Part shown: one piece after another, positions 25,438-33,591 of the stretch
How positions within the stretch are numbered: the first letter of the stretch is position 1
How the letters are laid out: each line of letters begins with the position of its first letter
From: Clostridiales bacterium
Lineage (GTDB): Bacteria > Bacillota > Clostridia > Oscillospirales > Acutalibacteraceae
Direction of reading: 5' to 3'
DNA length: 64,000 nucleotides
Assembly: GCA_019416455.1 (NCBI GenBank)
Contig: DXXG01000027.1
Coordinates: 62,001-126,000, forward strand
The notes under the pieces: model-generated
Databases searched by the model: none
Told to the model about the DNA's origin: nothing
Seen by the model: only the letters and a program-made list of their open reading frames with translations
Program-made: the position numbers and the translations under genes

Positions 25438-27275
25438 TATTGGTTGAAGATGGTCTCGGCGGCTTCCGTTTCAAACTGCTTGTTGTACAGCTGGGCGTAA
25501 TAGCCACCCAGCTCCATCAGCTGCTTGTGGGTGCCCTGCTCGATGATCTTTCCCGCTCGCACCACCAGGATCATGTCCGCCTTGCGGATGGTGGACAGCC
25601 GGTGGGCGATGAGGAAGGAGGTGCGCCCGGTGAGCATGGTGGAGATAGCCTCCTGGATCAGGGCCTCGGTCTTGGTGTCGATGGAGGAGGTAGCCTCGTC
25701 CAGCACGAAGATCCGGGGATTGGCCAGCACCGCCCGGGCAAAGGAGATCAGCTGTTTCTCGCCGGTGGAAAGCTGGCCGCCGCCCTCGCCCACGTCGCTG
25801 TCGTAGCCGTGTTCCATGTGGGTGATAAAGTCGTGAGCGTTGACCAGTTTCGCCGCCTCCACGATCTCCTCATCGGTGGCGTCCAAGCGGCCGTAACGGA
25901 TGTTTTCCTTTACCGAGCCGGAAAACAGGTGGGGCGTTTGCAGCACGTAGCCGATGTTGCTGTGGAGCCACAGCATGCTCCGTTCCCGGTAGTCCTTTCC
26001 GTCGATGAGGATCCGTCCCGCGGTGGGCTCGAAGAACCGGCAGGCCAGATTCACCAGGGTGGATTTCCCGGCGCCGGTCTCGCCTACGATGGCCACTGTG
26101 GTACCCGCAGGCACGTCCAAGGTAAAGTGTTCCAACACGTTTTCCGTGCCGTCAGGATAGCGGAAGGAAATGTCGTCAAAGGTGATGTGGCCCTGAAGAG
26201 GCTCCCAGTTTTCCCGCTTGGGGTCGAAGGAGGTGCCGTACTTCTCGATGACTTCCGGGGTGTCGGTGATCTGGGGCTCCAGCTCCATCAAAGCGAACAC
26301 CCGCTCGATGTTGGCCTGGGTGGCGATGAAGTTGGAGATGGTCCGGGCCAAGGTCTGGACCGGGTCGGCGATGTTCAGGGCGAAACTGGCGAATACAGTC
26401 AGCTCACCGATGCCGATGGTCCCCCACAGCACCATGTTTCCGCCCCCGGTGATGACGAAAGCCACTGCCAGAGCTGTCAAAAACCCGATGATGGGCACGT
26501 ATATGGCGTTTAACAGCACCGCCCGCACTGTGGTCTCCCGCATGCGGGAGGTGACTTCCTGAAAAGCGGCGGTGTTTTTGTCCTCGATGACCATGGTTTT
26601 GGAGGTCTTGGCCCCGGAGATGCCCTCGTTGTAGTGGCGGGTGATCTCCGCGTTGATCTTCCGCACCTGACGGTTGATCTTCAGGATCCTCTTTTGGAAG
26701 TAGAGGGTCAGCAGGGCGATGGCGGGCACCACCACGATGACCAGCAGGGCCAGCTTCCAGTTGATGGCAAGCATCACCACCATGGAGCCGATCACGTAGG
26801 CGGCGCTCCAGAAAATATCCACCATGCTCCAGGCGAACACGGTGCCGATCTTGTTGGTGTCACTCATCACCCGGGCCATGGTGGTGCCCACGGGGGTGAC
26901 GTTGTAATAGGCGAAGCTCAAAGTCTGCAAATGGACGAACAGCTTCTTTTTCAGGTCACGGCCCAGGTACATTTCCACTTTCAGAGCGGCCCGGGCGAAA
27001 ATCATGGTGGAGAGCATCTGGGCGAACACCACCCCGAAATACACCAGGGCGAACCCGGTGATCCCCTTGCTGGTGGCGGGGGTGACGAAAGTGTCTACCG
27101 CGTAGCCGGAGAGCAGGGGATAGGCGATGTCGCAGGCGGCGGCCAGGAGCATCAGCCCTAGGATGACCGCCATGCTTTTGGAGTAGGGTTTCAAAAAGGG
27201 CAGGAGCTTGGCCCAGATCTTCAGGGAAGAGAACCGGCCCTTTTGGTTTTGCAGTTCCATCTGTTCTATGTTCAT
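25437..27275 (-). CDS. ABC exporter ATP-binding/permease subunit, pair 1 second gene
   Basis: A 612-residue half-transporter: an N-terminal six-helix exporter domain (about 40-330) and a C-terminal nucleotide-binding domain with Walker A GETGAGKST, signature LSTGEKQL (an altered ABC signature), Walker B IFVLDEATSSID with catalytic Glu, and H-loop AHRLST. It pairs with the gene at 27453 to form a heterodimeric multidrug or lipid exporter (YheH/YheI, BmrCD type). The ATG at 27275 follows AAAAAGG; the in-frame TTG at 27317 lies in the spacer. About 180 bases with a hairpin element separate it from its partner. The substrate is unknown. Confidence 0.9.
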   Translation of the reverse strand: MNIEQMELQNQKGRFSSLKIWAKLLPFLKPYSKSMAVILGLMLLAAACDIAYPLLSGYAVDTFVTPATSKGITGFALVYFGVVFAQMLSTMIFARAALKVEMYLGRDLKKKLFVHLQTLSFAYYNVTPVGTTMARVMSDTNKIGTVFAWSMVDIFWSAAYVIGSMVVMLAINWKLALLVIVVVPAIALLTLYFQKRILKINRQVRKINAEITRHYNEGISGAKTSKTMVIEDKNTAAFQEVTSRMRETTVRAVLLNAIYVPIIGFLTALAVAFVITGGGNMVLWGTIGIGELTVFASFALNIADPVQTLARTISNFIATQANIERVFALMELEPQITDTPEVIEKYGTSFDPKRENWEPLQGHITFDDISFRYPDGTENVLEHFTLDVPAGTTVAIVGETGAGKSTLVNLACRFFEPTAGRILIDGKDYRERSMLWLHSNIGYVLQTPHLFSGSVKENIRYGRLDATDEEIVEAAKLVNAHDFITHMEHGYDSDVGEGGGQLSTGEKQLISFARAVLANPRIFVLDEATSSIDTKTEALIQEAISTMLTGRTSFLIAHRLSTIRKADMILVVRAGKIIEQGTHKQLMELGGYYAQLYNKQFETEAAETIFNQ

Positions 27276-27388
27276 AGGTGTTACCTTTTTCTCTAATGGG
27301 TTAGGTGATTTCTTCAAGAGGGCCGGGCCTCGGTCTATCGCCCGATGGGCGCGTGCGACCGGCGGCCCTGCTTTTTACAATGTTTTAC

Positions 27389-27454
27389 TTTGCTTCAAGG
27401 TCGCGAGACGCTGTCTCGCGCTCTGCAGCCTTTGAAAAGGCTGGCGAAACTTTT
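27389..27454 (+). repeat. partial copy (right end) of the paired-hairpin element between exporter genes
   Basis: TTTGCTTCAAGGTC leads into hairpin A CGCGAGACGCTGTCTCGCG (27402-27420), then hairpin B CAGCCTTTGAAAAGGCTG (27426-27443) and GGCGAAACTTTT. The last 30 bases are identical to 20252-20281 in copy A, while hairpin A differs but is fully paired and keeps the GCT loop. Confidence 0.8.
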
Positions 27455-29276
27455 ATGTTGTTTCTTCGGGTGTCTGCCCGGCGCTCTGCATGTCGTAGAT
27501 GCGCTTGTAGATGCCGTCCTGCTGGATCAGCTCCTGGTGGGTGCCCAGCTGGGAGACCCTGCCGTGATCCAGTACCAGGATCTGGTCGGCGTTCATCAGG
27601 GTGGTGATCCGGTGGGCGATGAGGATGGTGGTGCCGTGGACGTTTTTCCGAATGGACCGGCGGATCTTCTGGTCGGTCTCCATGTCCACCGCGGAAAGGG
27701 AGTCGTCGAACACCTTGATGGGGGTGTCCTGCATCAGCATCCGGGCGATGGCCACACGCTGTTTCTGGCCGCCGGAGATGGTGACGCCCCGCTCCCCGAT
27801 GGGGGTCTCATACCCCTGGGCGAAATTCTCGATGGCGTCGTCGATCACCGCCAGCCGGGCGTAGTGGCGCACAGTCTCCAGGTCGGCCCTGGCGGCGCCG
27901 TCGGCGATGCTCTCCCGGAAGCTCTTGGAAAAGAGGAAGGGCTCTTGCAGCACGATGCCGATATTTTTCCGCAGGTAGGAAAGGTCCATGTCCCGGATGT
28001 CCACCCCGCCGATGGTGATGGACCCGTTTTCCCGGGGCAGCTCATAGAGCCGGTCCAGCAGGTACATCAGGGTGGATTTGCCGGAGCCTGTGGCTCCCAG
28101 CACGCCAAAGGTGCTGCCCGCCTTGATGGTGAAGCTCACGTCGTGGAGCACGCCCCCTTCACTCTGGTTGTAGCCGAAGTTCACGTGGTCAAACACGATG
28201 TCCCCTTCCATGGAAGGCCGCTTGGGATCGGGGCAGTTCTCCTCCTCCTTGGCGTCCAGGATATCAAAAAGCCGGGTGGCGCTGATGGAGGTCTTGCTCA
28301 GTTCCGCCAGCAGCCGCCCCAGATTTCGGGAGGGCCAAACCAGCATGGAGTTGTAGGCGGTGAAGGCCAGGAATTCTCCTTCAGTCAGGTCGCCCCGCTC
28401 CACGAAGAAGATCCCCGCCACGATAATGACCAGCACCTGGACCCCGGCGAACAGGTCGCCCAGGCCCCAGTTGATGCCCATCACCTTGCCCAGTTTCACC
28501 CACAGGTCGGTGAATTCCTCGTTTTTCTCGTTGAACCGGTCGATCTCATACCGTTCCCGGCCAAAAGCCCGGACCACCCGCACGCCGGTAAGATTCTCCT
28601 GAACCAAAGAGGTGAGCCGGCCCTCGCTCTCGTCCGCCGCCAGGAATTTCTTTCCCGTGATGACGAAGAAGATGAGGGAGGAGGCGACCATCACCGGCAC
28701 GAAGCAGGTGACGATCAGGGACAGCTCCACGTTCATAGCGAACATCAGCGCCAAAGACACCACGATCAAAAGCACGGTGCGGACGCATTCCATCATCTGG
28801 TCGCTGACAAAGTTGCGGATCAGGTCCACGTCCTGGGTACACCGCTGGATGATGTCGCCGGTCTGGTGGGAATTGTGCCAGGCGTAGGGCAGGTGCTGGA
28901 TGTGGTCGAACAGGGTGTCCCGCACCCGGGCTACCGTGCCCTCGCAGGCCCGGGCCAGGTTCATGCGGGAGGAATAGTTGGAGAGCCCGGCGATGGCGGC
29001 GAATACCAGAGACGCCAAAGCGCACAGTACAATGTGCTGCCGCAGTGTCTCACGGCCGCCGATGGCGTTGATCCACTCCACCAGGAAGCCGGGCAGATTG
29101 AAGGGGGTGTCGTTGATGACGGAATCCACCGTCACGCGGATGACCTGGGGGGTCATGTAGTTGGCCACCACGGCCACCACTACCATGACCATCGCCAGCA
29201 GGAATTTTCCCCGAAATCCCTTCGTGTAGGGGAAAAACCGCAGGATGGTGGATTTTTTAGGGGTTTGTTGACTCAT
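27453..29276 (-). CDS. ABC exporter ATP-binding/permease subunit, pair 1 first gene
   Basis: A 607-residue half-transporter with a six-helix exporter domain and a nucleotide-binding domain: Walker A GATGSGKST, signature ISGGQKQR (canonical), D-loop region VFDDSLSAVDMETD and H-loop AHRITT. In the Walker B region the usual catalytic Glu is Asp (FDDSLSAVD). That is the degenerate-site pattern of heterodimeric exporters, with the partner at 25437 supplying DEATSS. The ATG at 29276 follows GAGGTG. It is the promoter-proximal gene of the operon and is preceded by a leader of about 250 bases that includes a terminator hairpin. Confidence 0.9.
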   Translation of the reverse strand: MSQQTPKKSTILRFFPYTKGFRGKFLLAMVMVVVAVVANYMTPQVIRVTVDSVINDTPFNLPGFLVEWINAIGGRETLRQHIVLCALASLVFAAIAGLSNYSSRMNLARACEGTVARVRDTLFDHIQHLPYAWHNSHQTGDIIQRCTQDVDLIRNFVSDQMMECVRTVLLIVVSLALMFAMNVELSLIVTCFVPVMVASSLIFFVITGKKFLAADESEGRLTSLVQENLTGVRVVRAFGRERYEIDRFNEKNEEFTDLWVKLGKVMGINWGLGDLFAGVQVLVIIVAGIFFVERGDLTEGEFLAFTAYNSMLVWPSRNLGRLLAELSKTSISATRLFDILDAKEEENCPDPKRPSMEGDIVFDHVNFGYNQSEGGVLHDVSFTIKAGSTFGVLGATGSGKSTLMYLLDRLYELPRENGSITIGGVDIRDMDLSYLRKNIGIVLQEPFLFSKSFRESIADGAARADLETVRHYARLAVIDDAIENFAQGYETPIGERGVTISGGQKQRVAIARMLMQDTPIKVFDDSLSAVDMETDQKIRRSIRKNVHGTTILIAHRITTLMNADQILVLDHGRVSQLGTHQELIQQDGIYKRIYDMQSAGQTPEETT

Positions 29277-29362
29277 AATACACCTCAGAAGGGCCATTGC
29301 CCCAAAAGAATAGATCTGTGGCCTTGGAAAAGGCCGGCTTTCAGGCCGCCGTCATTCAGCAA

Positions 29363-29535
29363 AAAAGAAGGACGGCAGACCACCAGGCCTGCCGTCCTTA
29401 CACGACGAATAAGCCGGGAGTATGTCCCGGCGTCTCAGCCTGGTAATTCCCTAGCCCCCGCAACGTACAGCGGCTGGGAAGAAAGACGCGTTTCACGGCG
29501 CCGCGCCTTTCGCAATGACGGTTGAGTCCACTCTA
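29363..29535 (-). ncRNA. structured leader RNA with attenuator-type terminator, candidate riboswitch (class unidentified)
   Basis: On the minus strand the leader starts near 29523. It contains paired segments GCGTCT/AGACGC enclosing a stem formed by CCCAGCCGC and GCGGGGGCTAGGG, then a GCCGGGA/TCCCGGC hairpin. Last is a perfect AAGGACGGCAG/CTGCCGTCCTT stem (29399-29369) followed by CTTTTTT, a complete intrinsic terminator about 90 bases before the exporter start codon. A terminator inside a 5' leader is the layout of attenuation or a riboswitch. I could not match it to a class I know (TPP and guanidine-I were considered). Confidence 0.5.
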
Positions 29536-29558
29536 TCATGGCATAGGGAAAAAGTCAA
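29530..29558 (-). promoter_or_regulatory. SigA promoter of ABC exporter operon 1
   Basis: On the minus strand TTGACT (29558-29553) and TAGAGT (29535-29530) with a 17-bp spacer, placing the start of transcription near 29523. Confidence 0.7.
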
Positions 29559-29620
29559 CCGGTTTTCTCCTCCGGGGAATAGACTTGGGAAAGAAACACC
29601 GGATTTTCCAGGGTTTCCCC

Positions 29621-29649
29621 TTGTAATTTCGGAAAACAAGGTTTATAAT
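29621..29649 (+). promoter_or_regulatory. SigA promoter of the hemolysin III gene
   Basis: TTGTAA (29621-29626) and a perfect TATAAT (29644-29649) with a 17-bp spacer. Confidence 0.8.
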
Positions 29650-29718
29650 ATACTTAAATCTAGTTTTTAAAACTAAGTAATTTAAAATTGATCTTTACCA
29701 TAGAAAGGATGGTGTCAT

Positions 29719-30432
29719 ATGGATTACGCGGCAGCAAGGGGAAGCATCCCCATGGAGCGGGCCAGGATCAACGGGCTCCGCATGGAAAAACGGCGTGCTT
29801 TGGGCCTGCCCCGGTACACTTTGGGAGAGGAGATCTTCTCCTCTGTCAGTCACGGAGTGTCGGCCCTGTTCGCAGTGGGGGCCTTGGTGCTCCTGCTGGT
29901 AACCTGCCAAAAAACGCCTCTAAATGTGGTGTCGGCGGCGGTATACGGCGGGACCATGGTGCTGCTGTACACCATCTCCACCCTGTACCACAGCCTGGGC
30001 CTGAACAAGGCCAAGGTGGTGTTCCGTTCCCTGGACCACTGCACCATCTTCCTGCTCATCGCCGGAACCTATACCCCCATCACCTTGGTGTGCCTGGGCG
30101 GCTGGAAGGGCTGGACCATGTTCGGCGTGGTGTGGGCCGCTGGTGTGGTGGGAGTGGTGCTCAACGCTATCAGCGTGGAGCGCTTTAAGAAAATCTCCAT
30201 GGCCTGCTACCTGGCCATGGGCTGGGTGGTGGTGCTGGCCATGGGGGATTTCTACCGAGCCGCATCTCCCTTGACCTTCTGGTGCCTGCTGGGCGGCGGC
30301 ATCCTGTACACCGTGGGGGCTGCCCTGTACGGCGTGGGGAAGCGGGTGCCCTATATGCACTCGGTGTTCCACCTGTTCGTGCTGGGGGGCAGCGTGCTCC
30401 ATACCATCAGTGTGTGGGCTATCCTCCAGTAA
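29719..30432 (+). CDS. hemolysin III family (HlyIII/YqfA, PAQR) membrane protein
   Basis: A 237-residue protein with seven predicted transmembrane helices, typical of the bacterial PAQR/HlyIII family. Diagnostic segments are EEIFSSVSHGVSALFAVGALVLL near the start, STLYHSLG, DHCTIFLLIAGTYTPITL and the late HSVFHLFVLGGSVLH. The conserved His and Asp residues in these motifs form the presumed zinc site shared with eukaryotic PAQR receptors. The bacterial function is not settled despite the hemolysin name. A single gene behind its own strong promoter and followed by a terminator. Confidence 0.92.
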   Translation: MDYAAARGSIPMERARINGLRMEKRRALGLPRYTLGEEIFSSVSHGVSALFAVGALVLLLVTCQKTPLNVVSAAVYGGTMVLLYTISTLYHSLGLNKAKVVFRSLDHCTIFLLIAGTYTPITLVCLGGWKGWTMFGVVWAAGVVGVVLNAISVERFKKISMACYLAMGWVVVLAMGDFYRAASPLTFWCLLGGGILYTVGAALYGVGKRVPYMHSVFHLFVLGGSVLHTISVWAILQ

Positions 30433-30447
30433 GGAAATGTGAATAAA

Positions 30448-30486
30448 GCGCGCTCCGGGGATTTTGTCCCGGGGCGCGTTTGTTTT
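30448..30486 (+). terminator. intrinsic terminator
   Basis: CGCGCTCCGGGGA pairs with TCCCGGGGCGCG and is followed by TTTGTTTTT. Confidence 0.82.
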
Positions 30487-30542
30487 TGGGCGGGCGGGAA
30501 CGCGGCTTAGGAGCCTGTTTCTACCCCTTGGTTCTGACCCCC

Positions 30543-30571
30543 TTGCGCTGGGGATCCTGGGCGGATATACT
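30543..30571 (+). promoter_or_regulatory. SigA promoter of the LytTR/DUF3021 pair
   Basis: TTGCGC (30543-30548) and TATACT (30566-30571), 17-bp spacer, 30 bases before the GTG start. Confidence 0.65.
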
Positions 30572-30601
30572 GGTGTTGCAGCTGCGGAAAGGAGTGAGCG
30601 T

Positions 30602-31039
30602 GTGAGGATCATAGTGGAAGAGGACCCGGTGCTCACCGAAACAGAGGTGATCGTCCGGTGTAAGGAGACCACCCCCCAAGTGATGGAGATGCTGGCGGCG
30701 CTCCGGTCCTATGACCAGCGTCTCACCGGAGAGCGGGAGGGCCGCACCTACTTGTTGGAAGCGGGGCAGGTGCTGTATATCGAGTCGGTGGACAAACGCA
30801 CCTTCTTCTATACCTGCGACGGTGTTTATGAGACGCCCTTGCGTCTTTACGAGCTGGAAGAGCGGCTGGCTTCCCGGGATTTTATCCGGGCCGGTAAATC
30901 CGTGATCGTCAATTTCGGGAAGGTTCAATCCATCCGCCCCGATCTGGGGGGGCGTTTGCGGCTTACTCTGGAAAATGGGGAAGTGGTGGGGGTTTCCCGG
31001 CAATACGCCTCGGCGATCCGAAAAAAGCTGGGCATTTGA
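30602..31039 (+). CDS. LytTR-domain DNA-binding regulator
   Basis: A 145-residue protein consisting of a short N-terminal segment (1-40) and a LytTR DNA-binding domain (about 45-144) with VLYIESVDKRTFFYTCDGVYETPLRLYELEERL and the closing RAGKSVIVNFGKVQSI...GVSRQYASAIRKKL. It has no receiver domain, so it is not a two-component regulator. The GTG at 30602 follows AAAGGAG. It is followed 26 bases later by a DUF3021 membrane protein; such pairs are LytTR regulatory systems in which a membrane protein holds the regulator inactive (known from Streptococcus HdrRM and BrsRM, which have a different membrane partner). Autoregulation of the pair is likely. Confidence 0.85.
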   Translation: MRIIVEEDPVLTETEVIVRCKETTPQVMEMLAALRSYDQRLTGEREGRTYLLEAGQVLYIESVDKRTFFYTCDGVYETPLRLYELEERLASRDFIRAGKSVIVNFGKVQSIRPDLGGRLRLTLENGEVVGVSRQYASAIRKKLGI

Positions 31040-31065
31040 TAAAAAGAGAAAAGGAGGAACAAGCG

Positions 31066-31500
31066 ATGAAAAAATTGATTCAAATCCTGCCCCAGGTGCT
31101 GACGAATCTGTGCGTGTCGTTTACAGCGGGCATCCTGGTGTTTACAGCTTTCGATTTTCCCAAGGAGACCATGCGCCGGGCAGTGGTGTATGAAATCCTG
31201 CTGATCTGTTTGGCGGCCACCGTGCTGCAGTATGTGTTCTTTTCCGGGAACGTGGTCAAACGCCTGTCCTACCTGTGGAGAATGGTGGCCTTCGTTGTGC
31301 TGCTTCTGCCCATAGTGGCTGTTTGTGCAGTGGCTTTTCAATGGTTCCCAGTGGGTCAGGTGGAAAACTGGCTGGTGTTCTTAGGCTTCTTTTTGGGCGG
31401 GTATCTTATCGTTTCCCTGATTTTTGAGGTGGGGTTCCGCCTGCGGCACTGGGTCTATGACGACGCTCTTGGCAGATATAAACAGGAACAAAAAAAGTGA
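31066..31500 (+). CDS. DUF3021 family membrane protein, partner of the LytTR regulator
   Basis: A 144-residue protein with four predicted helices (about 12-30, 41-62, 71-93 and 104-126) and a charged C terminus, matching DUF3021 in size and topology. AAGGAGG precedes the ATG at 31066. Its location directly after a LytTR gene is the usual genomic setting. The inferred job is membrane sequestration or sensing that controls the regulator; the signal is not known. Confidence 0.75.
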   Translation: MKKLIQILPQVLTNLCVSFTAGILVFTAFDFPKETMRRAVVYEILLICLAATVLQYVFFSGNVVKRLSYLWRMVAFVVLLLPIVAVCAVAFQWFPVGQVENWLVFLGFFLGGYLIVSLIFEVGFRLRHWVYDDALGRYKQEQKK

Positions 31501-31677
31501 TCTTGGTGGGTCCTGCCTCCTTTGGCGGGGCCCATCGCTTTGTTTCAGGAGATTTTGACCTGAAACAGATCCTTCTTTGCGCCCTTCTTGGCATGAATCC
31601 ACCCTCTCCTGACTATACTGTAACAATGGTATGTCAATTTAGGGCGGGGACTATCCCGAAGAAAGGAGCGCGCTGTT

Positions 31678-32190
31678 ATGCCGACCATCCATTTGACCTT
31701 GGCGGGGCCCATGAACGCCCCTTATCCCAACGGTGGGGACGAAGCCTACTGGATGGGCCAGGTGGCCGGGGCCCTGGCGTCTCATCTCACGCAAAAGGGG
31801 ATCGCTCTGTCCTGGGGGCAGGGGGAAGGCAGGTCTCCCTGGGACTTGTGCCTTGTGTTGGGGTCACAAGCCGCGCCTCCGGAGCAGGAAGGCCAGCGAA
31901 AAGGTCCGGTGATCCTGTCCAGGGCAGGGGAGGTGCTGTCCGGCCGAACGGCGGAAGCGCTGGCTGCTCAGTTGGGGCAGGTGTATCCCCAGCCGGAGCT
32001 TCTGACTTTGGAGAAAAAGGAATTCGTGCCCGAACTGGCAGGGGTTTCCGGTCCGGGGGTGGCGGTGCGTCTGCTGTACCGGGACAATCCTCAGGACGAA
32101 GCCTGGCTGGCGCGGAACGCGGGAGCGGCGGGGAAGGCGCTGGCACTGGGGCTTTCCCAGGCGCTGACCGCTCCATTCCACTATGCTTGA
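31678..32190 (+). CDS. N-acetylmuramoyl-L-alanine amidase-like protein lacking catalytic residues
   Basis: A 170-residue protein that follows the layout of a clostridial zinc amidase subfamily: GGDEAYWMGQVAGALASHLTQKGI, WDLCLVLGSQAAPP, GQVYPQPELL and LLYRDNPQDEAWLARN. Functional relatives, as I recall them, have His in the LxLxxHSNAAP segment and Glu plus His in VEIAYHDNPED. Here these positions are Gly62, Arg131 and Arg135; the first Glu (Glu22) remains. It is therefore probably not a hydrolase. AAAGGAG precedes the ATG. It overlaps the downstream AgcS transporter by 8 bases, so the two are translated together. The family call rests on motif memory and is moderate. Confidence 0.5.
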   Translation: MPTIHLTLAGPMNAPYPNGGDEAYWMGQVAGALASHLTQKGIALSWGQGEGRSPWDLCLVLGSQAAPPEQEGQRKGPVILSRAGEVLSGRTAEALAAQLGQVYPQPELLTLEKKEFVPELAGVSGPGVAVRLLYRDNPQDEAWLARNAGAAGKALALGLSQALTAPFHYA

Positions 32191-33460
32191 GTTTCTTTCC
32201 AGCCTGCTGTGGGGCTGGCATGTCCTGGTGCTGATCCTGCTGGCCGGCGGGTATTTTACCCTGGTGACGGGCTTTTACCAGCTCCGATGCCTGGGACAGT
32301 GGATGAAAGCCGCTCTGGGTCGGTCCTCCGGAGAGCGGGGGACTATCTCCTCCTTCCAGGCCCTGACCACCGCCCTGGCCGGGTCCATCGGGACGGGGAA
32401 CATCGTAGGAGTAGCCGCCGCCATCACCGTGGGCGGGCCGGGGTCCCTGTTTTGGATGTGGGTTTCCGCCCTGCTGGGCATGATGACCATTTACGGGGAA
32501 AATTACCTGGCGGGCAAATACCGGGGCGCTCCTGGTGCCCTGGGGTACATACGCCGGGCCGGGAAATGGGGCGGGGCCTTGGCGGCTGTCTACGCTTGGG
32601 GATGCTGCTTCGCCTCCCTGGGCATGGGCAATATGGCCCAGACCAACGCCGCCTCCGCCGCCCTGGAAAGCCTGGGGGTGCCGGTGTGGCTGGGAGCCGC
32701 GGCCATGGGAGTGCTGGTGTTTTTCGTGGCTCGCGGGGGCTTGGCGTTGGGGGTGAAGATCACCCAACGTCTGGTGCCCCTGATGACCCTGCTGTTTTTC
32801 GGGGCCTCTCTGGGGGTGCTGTGGGTGTTCCGGGAGAATATCCCCGCCGCTGTGGAGAGTATTTTTCAGGGGGCCTTTTCTTTCCGGGCGGGAGCGGGCG
32901 GTGTGGCAGGCGCCTTGCTAGCGCTGCGCACCGGCGTCTCCCGGGGAGTGTTCACCAACGAAGCGGGACTGGGCAGCTCCGCCTTCGCCTATGAAGGCGT
33001 GGAGGGCCGTTCTCCCCAGGAGCTGGGTTGTTTGGGGATCTTCCAGGTGTTCGCTGACACCATCCTCATGTGTACCGTGACCGGGCTGTGCATCCTGTGC
33101 TGCCGCTCCCCCATGCTGGAAGGGGCCCAGCTCACCTTTTACGCCTACGAAAGCGCCCTAGGGCCCTGGGGCGGAAAAGCGGTGTCCCTGTGTACGGCCC
33201 TGTTTGCCTTGGCCACCTTGGTGGCGTGGAGCTGCTACGGTCGGGAGGGCCTTTGTTACCTCACCGGGGGCAAAGGAGTCACCGGCTACGCCTTGGCGGC
33301 TTCCGGGGCGGCGGTGCTGGGGTGTGTCCTGCCTTTGGGGGCGGTGTTCCAGCTGGGGGACACCATGAACGGACTGATGGCTTTGCCTAACTTGGCGGCG
33401 TTGTTCTGCTTGCGGCGGGAGGTGCTGCCCCGGGTGTGGGGCGAAGGAAAGATTTCATAA
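32183..33460 (+). CDS. alanine/glycine:cation symporter (AgcS family)
   Basis: A 425-residue sodium-dependent amino-acid carrier. AgcS marks include TALAGSIGTGNIVGVAAAITVGGPGSLFWMWVSALLGMMTIYGE and the later ALRTGVSRGVFTNEAGLGSSAFAY. About ten hydrophobic helices are visible. It is slightly short for the family (usually 440-480), with a reduced C terminus. It would import alanine or glycine with sodium at the cytoplasmic membrane. It is translationally coupled to the amidase-like gene upstream, which suggests, but does not show, a link with cell-wall amino acids. Confidence 0.92.
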   Translation: MLEFLSSLLWGWHVLVLILLAGGYFTLVTGFYQLRCLGQWMKAALGRSSGERGTISSFQALTTALAGSIGTGNIVGVAAAITVGGPGSLFWMWVSALLGMMTIYGENYLAGKYRGAPGALGYIRRAGKWGGALAAVYAWGCCFASLGMGNMAQTNAASAALESLGVPVWLGAAAMGVLVFFVARGGLALGVKITQRLVPLMTLLFFGASLGVLWVFRENIPAAVESIFQGAFSFRAGAGGVAGALLALRTGVSRGVFTNEAGLGSSAFAYEGVEGRSPQELGCLGIFQVFADTILMCTVTGLCILCCRSPMLEGAQLTFYAYESALGPWGGKAVSLCTALFALATLVAWSCYGREGLCYLTGGKGVTGYALAASGAAVLGCVLPLGAVFQLGDTMNGLMALPNLAALFCLRREVLPRVWGEGKIS

Positions 33461-33591
33461 AATTTCTGAAAACAACTGGTATTTTTTCTGAATTAATGGT
33501 AGAATATCCCCAGAAACTCCCGCTATGGGGTGGATCTTCATTCGGCAGGGCACAGGCGTGAGCCTGCCCGCCAGGAAAGGCATGGTACTTT

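Noticed and set aside
29363..29523. TPP or guanidine-I riboswitch assignment for the exporter leader
   Set aside because: Short matches (CTGAGA; CTAGGG and GGGACA) occur, but the order and the rest of the conserved cores are missing.
27345..29525. Plus-strand open frame of 726 codons opposite the first exporter gene
   Set aside because: Antisense to an ABC exporter with all motifs; it also runs through the hairpin element and leader.
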